Made by a program: the position numbers and the translations under genes
NCBI GenBank assembly: GCA_030018795.1
Contig: JASEHA010000028.1
Coordinates: 1 to 14,950 of the forward strand
Length of the DNA: 14,950 nt
Source of the DNA: a bacterium
GTDB lineage: Bacteria; UBA9089; CG2-30-40-21
Reading direction: 5' to 3'
The notes under the pieces: generated by a model
What the model was told of the DNA's origin: nothing
Seen by the model: the letters and a program-made list of their open reading frames with translations, nothing else
Database searches by the model: none
In this document: positions 7,274 through 14,496 of the stretch, one piece after another
Position numbering within the stretch: position 1 is the first letter of the stretch
How the letters are laid out: every line of letters starts with the position of its first letter

Positions 7274-9679
7274 TTACTTCTTCACCGCTATCTTACATGT
7301 CTCTACCCTATCCCCGGCTGTAAGCACACAGAAATACACCCCATCTGCGACGATATTGCCATCCCTGCTTCTACCATGCCAGGGTACATGATGACCCCCG
7401 GAGTTGCAATCTGCATCCTTTGCATCATATTCCCAGATAAGCTCACCAGCCAGGTTGTATATTTCAAGATAAAGTTGTTTAACAACATCTTTCAGATTGT
7501 AATAAATTATTGTACCATCGGTCAATGTATTGGTTGTAGCACTACCTGCCATATCCCCATCAATTGGATTAAATGGATTCGGATAATTATGCAAATCTAT
7601 CTCTGCTGAAATCATTGGCACCAGCACAACCTCTTCAACCATACTCACATCATTTGCCTTTATTGAAACAGCCTGCATAACATAGCCTGTTCCGTAACCA
7701 TCCTTAATAACTACAACAGAGTATGTCCCTATAGACACTTCATTAACAGCATACCTACCATAACTGTCTGTCCAGACCGTATGCACTGTTTTTCCTGTTT
7801 CTGGATGTCTTATCTCTACCCGTGCATTATGGACAGGTGTGCCATGATTGGTTACTGTGCCGATAATACCCCCGCAAGGGACAAAATCAAATGGCTTAAA
7901 CCGTTGAATCCTATGGTTGCCAGTATCAGCAATATATATATTATCGTTATTATCTATGGCTATCCCTTCTGGTCCTCCCTTTGAAAGGGGAGATATTTGT
8001 CCAGAATCCATCCCTGTCTGCCATTTCCAGATACCAAGGGTTTTGCCATATCTATCCATAATATGGAGGCACTCATTCCCTCTGTCTAAGACATAAAGCC
8101 GCATAAAAGAATCCCTTGCAATACCACAAGGATACCTGAAATCTCCTGCATCTGGCTCACGTCCTTCACCGCCTATCGTCCTGATTAAACTGCCTGTCTT
8201 ATTATATACCTTGATATCATGGGCCGAGTGACAAACCACATAAATCTCCTCAACACCCCCTGCTTCTATTACCTCTATATCTAATGGCGAATTACCAACA
8301 GCCCATTGGGTCACAAATTTTTTATCTCGATCAAATACCTGTATCCTCTTATTAGCAGCATCAACTACAAAGATGTTTCCCGTTGAATCAATAGCTATAT
8401 CCTGTGGATTAGCAAATTCACTATTCTTGCCTCCAAGCTTTCCAAAATAATCAATATTAACTCCAGTATTATAAAATCGTTGAATACGGTTATTGTAAGA
8501 ATCTACAACGAAAACCTTGTCACTATTTCCTTTGTCTATGGCAATCCCAGCCGGAGAATCAAATTTCCCAAGCTCAATCGCGGATGATTTGCCGCCCCAG
8601 GCAGTAATAACATTACCATTTTTATCAAACTTCTGAATTCGATGATTATTCTTATCCACAACAAACATGTTCCCATTAGAGTCAAAGCTCATATCAACAG
8701 GCGAATTAAACTTTCCCTTCTCAAAGCTGTACTTGCTTAATAAGTCTACAAACATTCCTGTATTATTATTAAATCTTTGGATGCAATTATTCCCTCTATC
8801 AACAACATAAACCAGTTCATTCTTAGCAAATAACCCGGCTATATCTCCAAATTGTCCAGCACCAAATCCTGCTTTACCGCCCCATTCATTCTTTTTTGTG
8901 CCATTTGCATCAAATTTGTAGACAGATTCATATGCTGTCTCCCTATCCTTCCTTTTTGCGGTAATATAGATATCTTGATTACCATTGATTGTAATCCCGG
9001 TAAGTGTTCCAAGCCCTTCCAGTTTGTCTTTGTAGTAAAGAATCTCTGGAGAGCTAACAACAGCATATATTCTTTGGATACAATGATTGCCTGTATCAAC
9101 AACATACAGCATGGAATTAGCAGGATTAAAGGCAATATCTGTTGGAGACAAAAACTGTCCTGATCTTGTCCCTTCCTCTCCTATCTTCCGTATACCCAAT
9201 GTTTTTCCATCAAACTCCCAGACGCAGTGATTATCTATATCAGTGACATACACCCTATCATTTCCATTGATCACACCAACGGTCATCCCACAGGGTTTGC
9301 CGATACTGCCCTTGCCCCACACACTAATAACATTACCATTTCTATTAAATCCGAGCACACATTTCAAATCAGCATCTATTACAAAAACATTTCTTTTAGT
9401 ATCCACAGTCACACCTATGGGTTGAGAAAGCATGTTTCCACTCTCTCCATAAAATTCCTGCTCAAGCTCACCCTTTGGGTTAAACCTTTGCACACATTTT
9501 TTGCCTGTATTTGCCACATACATACAACCATCCGTATCTATAAATACATCTGATGGCTTATCAAAATCATATTTATGATAAGCAGCAGGAAACTCAGCAG
9601 AAAAAACAAGATCCTTTGACCACCCCTTGTTTGGGAATAACATTAACAGCATTAATCCTGATAACAATACCTTTTTCAA
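7274..9679 (-). CDS. Secreted 12-blade NHL-repeat protein with type IX-like C-terminal sorting domain
   Basis: 801 residues. The start is TTG (9679), supported by GGAGG (9688-9692) eight bases upstream and by a clean signal peptide (MKKVLLSGLMLLMLFPNKGW). I count twelve NHL repeats between about 43 and 600 (typical unit VYVVDTGNHCIQRI), enough for two six-bladed propellers. A carboxypeptidase-regulatory-like beta-sandwich follows (606-691, TDSYGRYAVNEVSIGTYSV). The last 110 residues (692-801) form a FlgD-like/type IX sorting domain: YPNPFNP, then IIYYNL, LEIYNLAGELIW, GRSRDGNIVADGVYF and a C-terminal KIAVKK. In type IX systems this domain takes the protein across the outer membrane. The PorV-like gene lies 45 bases downstream, so the pair is consistent with cargo and carrier. 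What the propellers bind is unknown. Five of the first six blades carry a cysteine where the family normally has arginine. Confidence 0.88.
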   Translation of the reverse strand: MKKVLLSGLMLLMLFPNKGWSKDLVFSAEFPAAYHKYDFDKPSDVFIDTDGCMYVANTGKKCVQRFNPKGELEQEFYGESGNMLSQPIGVTVDTKRNVFVIDADLKCVLGFNRNGNVISVWGKGSIGKPCGMTVGVINGNDRVYVTDIDNHCVWEFDGKTLGIRKIGEEGTRSGQFLSPTDIAFNPANSMLYVVDTGNHCIQRIYAVVSSPEILYYKDKLEGLGTLTGITINGNQDIYITAKRKDRETAYESVYKFDANGTKKNEWGGKAGFGAGQFGDIAGLFAKNELVYVVDRGNNCIQRFNNNTGMFVDLLSKYSFEKGKFNSPVDMSFDSNGNMFVVDKNNHRIQKFDKNGNVITAWGGKSSAIELGKFDSPAGIAIDKGNSDKVFVVDSYNNRIQRFYNTGVNIDYFGKLGGKNSEFANPQDIAIDSTGNIFVVDAANKRIQVFDRDKKFVTQWAVGNSPLDIEVIEAGGVEEIYVVCHSAHDIKVYNKTGSLIRTIGGEGREPDAGDFRYPCGIARDSFMRLYVLDRGNECLHIMDRYGKTLGIWKWQTGMDSGQISPLSKGGPEGIAIDNNDNIYIADTGNHRIQRFKPFDFVPCGGIIGTVTNHGTPVHNARVEIRHPETGKTVHTVWTDSYGRYAVNEVSIGTYSVVVIKDGYGTGYVMQAVSIKANDVSMVEEVVLVPMISAEIDLHNYPNPFNPIDGDMAGSATTNTLTDGTIIYYNLKDVVKQLYLEIYNLAGELIWEYDAKDADCNSGGHHVPWHGRSRDGNIVADGVYFCVLTAGDRVETCKIAVKK

Positions 9680-9707
9680 TTAAAAAACCTCCGTATGTAA
9701 TTGTGAT

Positions 9708-9727
9708 ACTCGATGTTCAAGTTTTTT
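9708..9727 (+). repeat. 20-bp repeat shared in inverted orientation with 13308-13327
   Basis: ACTCGATGTTCAAGTTTTTT is identical over 20 bases to the minus strand of 13327-13308. Here it lies in the leader of the NHL gene, in the antisense direction. Confidence 0.7.
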
Positions 9728-9784
9728 GCCACCATTGGCATTTTAGCAGTGAAACGGTCTTGTGGTATCTCCTAAAAGAACCTA

Positions 9785-9806
9785 TCAAGCTGGAAGCTTG
9801 AGTTAC
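9785..9806 (-). repeat. REP-like hairpin, copy 1 of an identical 22-bp pair
   Basis: Read on the minus strand: GTAAC followed by arms TCAAGCT and AGCTTGA around TCC. An identical 22-base copy lies at 9846-9867, in the same orientation. Confidence 0.85.
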
Positions 9807-9810
9807 TTTA

Positions 9811-9834
9811 GTATCACAAGCATCCTTGCTTGTG
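9811..9834 (+). repeat. REP-like hairpin in opposite orientation between the identical pair
   Basis: GTAT foot followed by CACAAGCA and TGCTTGTG arms (8 bp) around TCCT. It is oriented opposite to the two flanking copies, giving a REP / inverted REP / REP order as in BIME clusters. A fragment GCATCCTTGCTTG recurs at 13289-13301. Confidence 0.75.
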
Positions 9835-9845
9835 GTTTGTACTAT

Positions 9846-9867
9846 TCAAGCTGGAAGCTTGAGTTAC
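9846..9867 (-). repeat. REP-like hairpin, copy 2, directly after the barrel gene stop
   Basis: Identical to 9785-9806 over 22 bases. It begins two bases after the stop codon of the 938-residue gene, so it would form a 3'-end hairpin on that mRNA. There is no T-run, so a stabilising role or a simple insertion is as likely as termination. Confidence 0.85.
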
Positions 9868-9868
9868 A

Positions 9869-12685
9869 TTAGAATTCTATCTCCATCTCCTGCTCAGCCA
9901 TACCAAAATCAATCCCTTTTATCTCATCTTCTGGCTTAAGATCCACATCAAAGAACTCAGGGGTAGTCAGGATGTATTTCTTTGGTAAGCATGTTTTATC
10001 CACCCGCATCCGTATCTTGACTGGTGGAATATTACTGAATCTGTACATACCCCCAGAGCCGGTAAAGGTAGGGGTATCGTTGGCATATACCATCAGGTCA
10101 TGGTCACCTGTTTCACCAGCATCCCAGACACCGTTCCTGTTCTCATCCCGGAAAACCCTGCCCTCAACAGTACCTGCCTTTTGAAGCGGGAACTTAAGCT
10201 CAATAACCTTGCCTGCCTCTACCTTGATTACCTGCTCCAACTCTGCCACACAGATAAAATCAATAGGCACTGAACCAAGGTCAATATTCAGATTATAGGC
10301 ACCAGATGGGACATCCACAAAGCATGCCTTTCCATTCTTATTAGTTGCCACTTTTTTTGCTTTTTCCTTACTCTCACCCTTTTCAAAGATAATAACATTT
10401 ATCCCTTCCAGTCCCTCTTCATCTGATGAAAATACCCTGTTTGCATCTACATCCTTAAAAACACTTACAGACACAACCCCAAGCTTAGAAAACTCATTCT
10501 TATCAGGCAATTTTTTAGAGATAGGGGTCATATCATCTGGAGATGCACCAAAACGAAACTCCTTTGCCTCTGTAAACTTTATATCGTTTGATAAATACCT
10601 GAAATAATTCTGTTTGTCCTTTTCCCGAAAGGTAAAGCTTATCTTCCAGTTAAATTTTTGCTCATTACGGGAAAAAAATTCTAAGTCCATGTTTAATGGA
10701 TAATTAGGAAATTTATATATCAGATTTACCTTTTTTTCTGTACTTGCCCTTTCTACAAAATTCATCTTATTATTGCTTTTATACTGGGTTTCTTCCCTCT
10801 GGCACATTCGTTGGATGAGACAGGAAAGATTACGGGTCAGCTTTTTCTTAATCCCAATAGTGATGTTTTCTCTGCTAATATCACTATTGGCAATGGTCCT
10901 GTCATCTATGCCTGTTATATTGTAACTAATCCAGGGATTAAACCCATTATAAGAATAACGAAGGCTAATATCCCTTTTAAGGGAGAGTTGCTTCTTCAGC
11001 TTGCTTTTTGAGATGCTATCTGTCTTTTCTAATCCTATCCCTGATGAGATAGAGAGGGGAAACTGTGGCAAAAAATCCATCTTCACAGACAGATTATTCA
11101 CCAGATTCTGATCATTTTCCCTGATTAACTCCCTGAAACTTTGCTGCCTTGTAAGGGTTAAGTTAAGCTCTTTAGAAAAATTCCATCTATGTCCCAAATT
11201 CCAGCTATAACCAAGACTGCCATGAGAAGAACTTGTTCCAACGATATTATCCTTAGAAAATGCCCCGTTCAACCAGAACCTTTTCCCAAGCTTAAATTCA
11301 CCGTTACACTTCAGCAGAGATGTGTTATTTGTTACACAGGGACTGCTTGAGACAGAGTATTCGCTGTTTAGCTTGATATCCCCTACTCTTTTAGAATCAA
11401 ATAAGCCGGTTATCTTCCATTTACCGGCATCATTAGCCGAAAGTTCCCCATTTGTTCTTGAGTACTCAGTATTCAATTTCATATTGCCTATTCCAGTAGC
11501 AGTACCATAGTCACTGCCTATCTTCCAGCTATCAATATTATTAGCCGGTAGATTGCCGTTTGTTCTTGAGTATTCACCATTCAGCCTTACATTGCCTGAC
11601 CTGGTAGATGTGCCATAGCCGGCATTCAACTTCCAGTTGTTAACCATAGAGGCAGCACTTCTATCCTCAGAATAGCCCAGCCCAAAACTTGCCCTTTTGA
11701 AGCCATACGAGCTATTCCATGTCAGGTTTTGCTTTTTATTAATCAAGGAATACTTGATATCACTAGAAATTCTTTTCAACTTAAATACCCCGCCTATTTT
11801 GTAACCATCCCCACCGAGCTTGCCTGTTGAATAATCCATGCTCAGGTTCAGGGGATAGATGGTTGAGGTTGTTGTTCCAATCATCAGCACTGTTTGTGTG
11901 CCTGCTGTTTGTGTGCCATTTGTGGTTAAAGTGCCAGTAGTTAGACTACCAATAGTTTGAACATCCTGTTCAGCATCGTCTTTTAGGACATTATCCTGAT
12001 TGTCTGTAGTTGATGTCCCCACACTGCTGCTGCCAACTGTTTCTGTACCTTTTGTACCACTTTCACCATTAGTGCTTGTTCCGCTGACAGTCCTTGACCC
12101 CTGGCTGCTAACCCCTGAATTAGTGCCTGGTTCCACAACCACCTTCCAGAACAAGAGTGGCATCTTCATGCTGCCGCCAATCGCATCACCTGATCTGGCA
12201 TCCTTAAAGTAAAAGGCATTCCCCAATATTCCTGATTTGGAAGCCATATCAATCTTTCCCCCATAAACATCACTATTACTACTTGATACCCCCTTAAAGA
12301 CAGCAGGTGTCAATCGATCCTTCCACAGTTTTTTGTTAGAAGCAAGCCTTACCCCATTAATCTGCGGGGCTGAGGCTGTCAACCCTGACACGCCAGGCAA
12401 AACATTTTGACCAACACTCAAATCAATAAAGGGATTAAAAAAATCTGCCTGAGTATAGGTAAAAACAAGACTCTTTTCCTGCAGGTTTATATTCCCCTTT
12501 AATATCGGGCTTAACATAGTCAATCTTTCCCTGCCGCGAAGTTTTAGGTCAAAATTAATACTATTCAACCTCTTATTTACTGCCTCAACATCTATGGAAT
12601 AATTCCCTTCTCCATAGACAGCAAAGGCATTTTCAGAGACAACTGTAGTTAAGGCTATGATAATTGCTGCAATATAACACATCAT
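9869..12685 (-). CDS. Large outer-membrane beta-rich protein with C-terminal SdrD/Cna-B-like domains; usher-like platform possible
   Basis: 938 residues. An in-frame stop directly precedes ATG 12685, so translation begins there or at the adjacent ATG 12682. The ribosome site is weak. The signal peptide ends about residue 22 (SENAFA). Residues 23-180 are beta-rich; 185-275 are an S/T/G-rich low-complexity insert (repeated GTQT, GTST). Residues 347-448 hold three tandem units of about 35 residues around W-K-(L/I)...KLN-x-EYS, typical of barrel hairpins, and strand-like sequence continues to about 715. The C-terminus has two SdrD B-like sandwiches (737-835, 838-930) with acidic turns DVDANRVFSSDEEG and DENRNGVWDAGETG that resemble calcium sites. 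I do not recognise a named family. The size, the barrel-like middle, the C-terminal sandwiches and a chaperone-like gene upstream recall fimbrial ushers, but no usher plug motif was identified, so that role is only a hypothesis. Confidence 0.8.
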   Translation of the reverse strand: MMCYIAAIIIALTTVVSENAFAVYGEGNYSIDVEAVNKRLNSINFDLKLRGRERLTMLSPILKGNINLQEKSLVFTYTQADFFNPFIDLSVGQNVLPGVSGLTASAPQINGVRLASNKKLWKDRLTPAVFKGVSSSNSDVYGGKIDMASKSGILGNAFYFKDARSGDAIGGSMKMPLLFWKVVVEPGTNSGVSSQGSRTVSGTSTNGESGTKGTETVGSSSVGTSTTDNQDNVLKDDAEQDVQTIGSLTTGTLTTNGTQTAGTQTVLMIGTTTSTIYPLNLSMDYSTGKLGGDGYKIGGVFKLKRISSDIKYSLINKKQNLTWNSSYGFKRASFGLGYSEDRSAASMVNNWKLNAGYGTSTRSGNVRLNGEYSRTNGNLPANNIDSWKIGSDYGTATGIGNMKLNTEYSRTNGELSANDAGKWKITGLFDSKRVGDIKLNSEYSVSSSPCVTNNTSLLKCNGEFKLGKRFWLNGAFSKDNIVGTSSSHGSLGYSWNLGHRWNFSKELNLTLTRQQSFRELIRENDQNLVNNLSVKMDFLPQFPLSISSGIGLEKTDSISKSKLKKQLSLKRDISLRYSYNGFNPWISYNITGIDDRTIANSDISRENITIGIKKKLTRNLSCLIQRMCQREETQYKSNNKMNFVERASTEKKVNLIYKFPNYPLNMDLEFFSRNEQKFNWKISFTFREKDKQNYFRYLSNDIKFTEAKEFRFGASPDDMTPISKKLPDKNEFSKLGVVSVSVFKDVDANRVFSSDEEGLEGINVIIFEKGESKEKAKKVATNKNGKACFVDVPSGAYNLNIDLGSVPIDFICVAELEQVIKVEAGKVIELKFPLQKAGTVEGRVFRDENRNGVWDAGETGDHDLMVYANDTPTFTGSGGMYRFSNIPPVKIRMRVDKTCLPKKYILTTPEFFDVDLKPEDEIKGIDFGMAEQEMEIEF

Positions 12686-12750
12686 TTATTAAAGTCTCTT
12701 GGGGAAGGATTGCAGGTTTTTTTCCTTCGTTTGTATTGTTATTTCAGGCT

Positions 12751-12780
12751 TATAGAGACGCGATTAATCGCGTCTCTATA
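12751..12780. repeat. Perfect 30-base palindrome in the barrel gene leader
   Basis: Both 15-base arms match exactly around an ATTAAT centre (left arm TATAGAGACGCGATT). It is followed on the plus strand by ATTTTTT, but no plus-strand gene precedes it. Similar TAGAGACGCG palindromes are, from memory, frequent intergenic repeats in some cyanobacteria. Confidence 0.85.
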
Positions 12781-12821
12781 ATTTTTTATAAGTCTAACCT
12801 GTGCAGGATATAGATAGCTGT

Positions 12822-12838
12822 TACTTGATGTTCAAGTA
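12822..12838 (+). repeat. Short hairpin TACTTGA-TGT-TCAAGTA
   Basis: Seven-bp perfect stem with a TGT loop, overlapping the foot of the REP pair by three bases. It is related to ACTCGATGTTCAAGT at 9708-9722 (plus) and 13313-13327 (minus). Confidence 0.6.
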
Positions 12839-12890
12839 GCCCAGGATTCTATCCTGGTATATCTAATGCCAACATAGAATGTTGGGCTAC
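12836..12890. repeat. BIME-like pair: two REP-like hairpins in inverted orientation
   Basis: The left unit is GTAGC plus CCAGGAT-TCT-ATCCTGG (12836-12857). The right unit, on the opposite strand, is GTAGC plus CCAACAT-TCT-ATGTTGG (12890-12869). They share foot, stem length and loop, but the middle stem pairs differ with matching changes on both arms. Eleven bases separate them. This is the architecture of a REP/iREP pair. Confidence 0.85.
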
Positions 12891-13019
12891 TATTATCTTT
12901 ATGTCAATTTCTTTATTGGATTGCATATAGCTAAGCTGCTTAAAATATGTAATACAATACCATAACACATGCAAATAAATAAATAGTACTCCATATAAAG
13001 TAATACATGTCTTATCCAT
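12849..13019 (-). CDS. Doubtful 56-residue small ORF with hydrophobic centre
   Basis: This reading frame starts ATG-GAT-AAG and encodes a hydrophobic stretch (CITLYGVLFIYLHVLWY) followed by a polar tail. AGGAGG (13023-13028) lies only three bases before the ATG, closer than usual. The last ~17 codons run through the REP/inverted-REP repeat at 12836-12890, so the C-terminus is repeat-derived. An eight-codon frame (ATG-GAT-TAT-CAG...) ends on a TAA that overlaps this ATG region and could act as a coupled leader. I do not recognise the product and consider it more likely non-coding. Confidence 0.2.
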   Translation of the reverse strand: MDKTCITLYGVLFIYLHVLWYCITYFKQLSYMQSNKEIDIKIIVAQHSMLALDIPG

Positions 13020-13044
13020 TATCCTCCTGATAATCCATCCCTGG

Positions 13045-13145
13045 TGTCGAGAAGTCTATAGCTTAAAGCACAAGACAAAAGGAATCTGTAACAGAAGGGA
13101 GGGTAACTGTTACCTCTTCCTCGTGTCTTGTGAATCTTCTCTAAT
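13045..13145 (-). ncRNA. Structured-looking conserved element, copy 1 (before barrel gene)
   Basis: On the minus strand nested helices can form: GAGAAG/CTTCTC, CACAAGACA/TGTCTTGTG (9 bp), AGGAA/TTCCT and GTAAC/GTTAC around a pyrimidine-rich loop with ACCCTCCCTTCT. The core matches copy 2 (14497-14612), separated by about 1.4 kb. It does not match any riboswitch consensus I know. It could be a leader RNA or a mobile repeat, and the strand is inferred from the flanking genes. Confidence 0.4.
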
Positions 13146-13307
13146 CAATATGTGCAGGAACTACTCACAACCATTAATGCTGTTTTTGTCTCATTACGAA
13201 TTGAATGCATCAAGTAGGACACAATAAGAGACATGAAAGACGTTGCAAGCATTTTTTCATCGAATCCCACTTTTCTCACCTTCTCGCATCCTTGCTTGGT
13301 TCACCAG

Positions 13308-13328
13308 AAAAAACTTGAACATCGAGTT
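13308..13328 (-). terminator. Possible weak terminator after the chaperone gene
   Basis: On the minus strand a stem AACTCGA / TCAAGTT (one C-A mismatch, loop TGT) is followed by six Ts, starting 23 bases after the stop codon at 13351. The stem is short and AT-rich, and the same 20-base unit occurs elsewhere away from a gene end (9708-9727), so this may be a repeat that only resembles a terminator. Confidence 0.35.
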
Positions 13329-13350
13329 ATACGACTATTCCCGCTATTCC

Positions 13351-14187
13351 TCATTTTGCTGCTGGAGCTTGCTTTTCCTTCTTTATTTCTTCCAATGTTG
13401 TCCAACCATATTTAGACACAGTAGAGAGCTTCGCCTTTTTGCCAAGCATCTTTGATGCCCCATAATCAAAGAATATCACTGCTGTATATTCACCTGCGTC
13501 CAATTTTACTGGCTCGGTTGTCTCATACTCGATAATCTCTTCAGGCAATATCATTTGTCCATTAAGATCGCCCTTTGCCACAGTTTCATCCTTCCCGTTT
13601 TTAATCACATACTTTCCATCTGGTGCAGGCATAAATATCGGCGTATTGCCAATATTCTTGACCTCAATCTTTAGATTCATACCCTTAGCATCATTAGATG
13701 CCTTAATATCACGAATCTCAATCTTTTTTTCAAGGGTATTAGCTACCTCCAGCCCCAGAAAAGAGACCACCTCGCCAGCTGCCACAACACCACCCTTTTT
13801 TTCCAATGGTTTTGTCGTAAAGCAAACTAATCCCCAATAGCCACCCTTTGCATCCTTTGGCACCTTAACCGTATAGCGGACAATCTGGTGTTTATCCGGG
13901 CCAAGAAGGAACCCCTCTGGCTCAATAATCACCCAATCAGTAAGGGTTTTAGGGTTAGTTCCTGCATTTGAGAAATCCCTTTTTGATGTTCTTTTATTTA
14001 CAACCCAATCCTTTAGATTAACCTTGATATAGACCTCTTTATCCGATCGATTATAAAGATCAAACGTTCCGTTCTTTGTCTCCCCTGCTGCAATCTGAAT
14101 CTTTACCACACTTGGCTGCACAGAAACAGCGTATGCATTCACACTGGCAATCAAGAATAATATTGCCGCTAACCATAACCTTTTCAT
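13351..14187 (-). CDS. Periplasmic PapD-like / DUF916-like chaperone candidate
   Basis: 278 residues from ATG 14187. This start is preferred over an upstream TTG (14208) because AGGAGG (14193-14198) sits five bases before it and the signal peptide (MKRLWLAAILFLIASVNAYA) begins there. The mature protein starts VSVQPSVVKIQIAAGETKNG and continues FDLYNRSDKEVYIKVNLKDW, the first-domain pattern of pilus chaperones and of DUF916 in WxL systems: a conserved P, a Gly-rich turn, then N-x-S-x2-E. The stretch HQIVRYTVKVPKDAKGGYWG (100-119) corresponds to the R-x-T/K-x-P strand and the following G-Y-W turn. A second sandwich spans about 150-245 (LKIEVKNIGNTPIF), and the tail is lysine-rich and polar. No transmembrane segment follows, so it is probably soluble in the periplasm. 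The next gene encodes the large outer-membrane protein, making a chaperone/platform pair plausible. The specific partner is unknown. Confidence 0.75.
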   Translation of the reverse strand: MKRLWLAAILFLIASVNAYAVSVQPSVVKIQIAAGETKNGTFDLYNRSDKEVYIKVNLKDWVVNKRTSKRDFSNAGTNPKTLTDWVIIEPEGFLLGPDKHQIVRYTVKVPKDAKGGYWGLVCFTTKPLEKKGGVVAAGEVVSFLGLEVANTLEKKIEIRDIKASNDAKGMNLKIEVKNIGNTPIFMPAPDGKYVIKNGKDETVAKGDLNGQMILPEEIIEYETTEPVKLDAGEYTAVIFFDYGASKMLGKKAKLSTVSKYGWTTLEEIKKEKQAPAAK

Positions 14188-14223
14188 CCAAGCCTCCTTT
14201 ATCAACAAATCATTTTAAGTAAG

Positions 14224-14241
14224 GAACGGTTGCAACCGTTC
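14224..14241. repeat. Perfect 18-base palindrome in the chaperone gene leader
   Basis: GAACGGTTG joined to CAACCGTTC, extended outward by partly paired AGTA/TACT. Read on the minus strand it has a GTAGA foot. It lies 37-54 bases before the chaperone start. Confidence 0.8.
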
Positions 14242-14309
14242 TCTACTTGAATGTCTACGATATATCAACCCGGTCCCGACACCAGGATTACTAAAGAGTC
14301 ATGCCTTCA

Positions 14310-14340
14310 TCAGGCGTAGTATTAGATTAACTACGCCTGA
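14310..14340. repeat. Hairpin with 11-bp arms and 9-base loop
   Basis: TCAGGCGTAGT and ACTACGCCTGA pair perfectly around ATTAGATTA. It sits 120-150 bases upstream of the chaperone start, with no T-run next to it. Confidence 0.8.
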
Positions 14341-14496
14341 CAAAGGTGTGTAAGGCCAGAGGTAATTCCGCCCTACTTGTGTCTGATAATGTGTCCATCT
14401 GCTGCAATTCATACTGTTTATCTACCGTGTCCTCCGAAGTGCATATATGCTGTGTATATTGCTACAAATCTTGCTGCGATTTCAAACACAATGTGA

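Larger units (their letters stand above)
12686..13350. other. Repeat-rich non-coding region between the chaperone and barrel genes
   Basis: The 665 bases contain, in transcription order, a hairpin followed by a T-run just after the chaperone stop (13308-13328), an imperfect inverted repeat around GTCTC/GAGAC (13190-13235), the second copy of the structured element (about 13045-13145), a doubtful small ORF (12849-13019), a REP/inverted-REP pair (12836-12890), a short hairpin (12822-12838) and a perfect 30-base palindrome (12751-12780). The palindrome sits 66-95 bases before the barrel gene start, within its likely leader. No clear promoter was found. Confidence 0.7.

Noticed and set aside
9727..9740. 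TGCCA-CCAT-TGGCA hairpin with ATTTT as a terminator
   Set aside because: The T-run would serve plus-strand transcription, but no plus-strand gene precedes it; the stem is only 5 bp.
9785..9867. CRISPR array
   Set aside because: Only two identical 22-base palindromic copies with an inverted relative between them; no regular spacers and no cas genes.
12902..12907. TTGACA on the minus strand as a -35 box
   Set aside because: At 17-18 bases downstream there is no -10-like hexamer; the sequence there is the REP hairpin.
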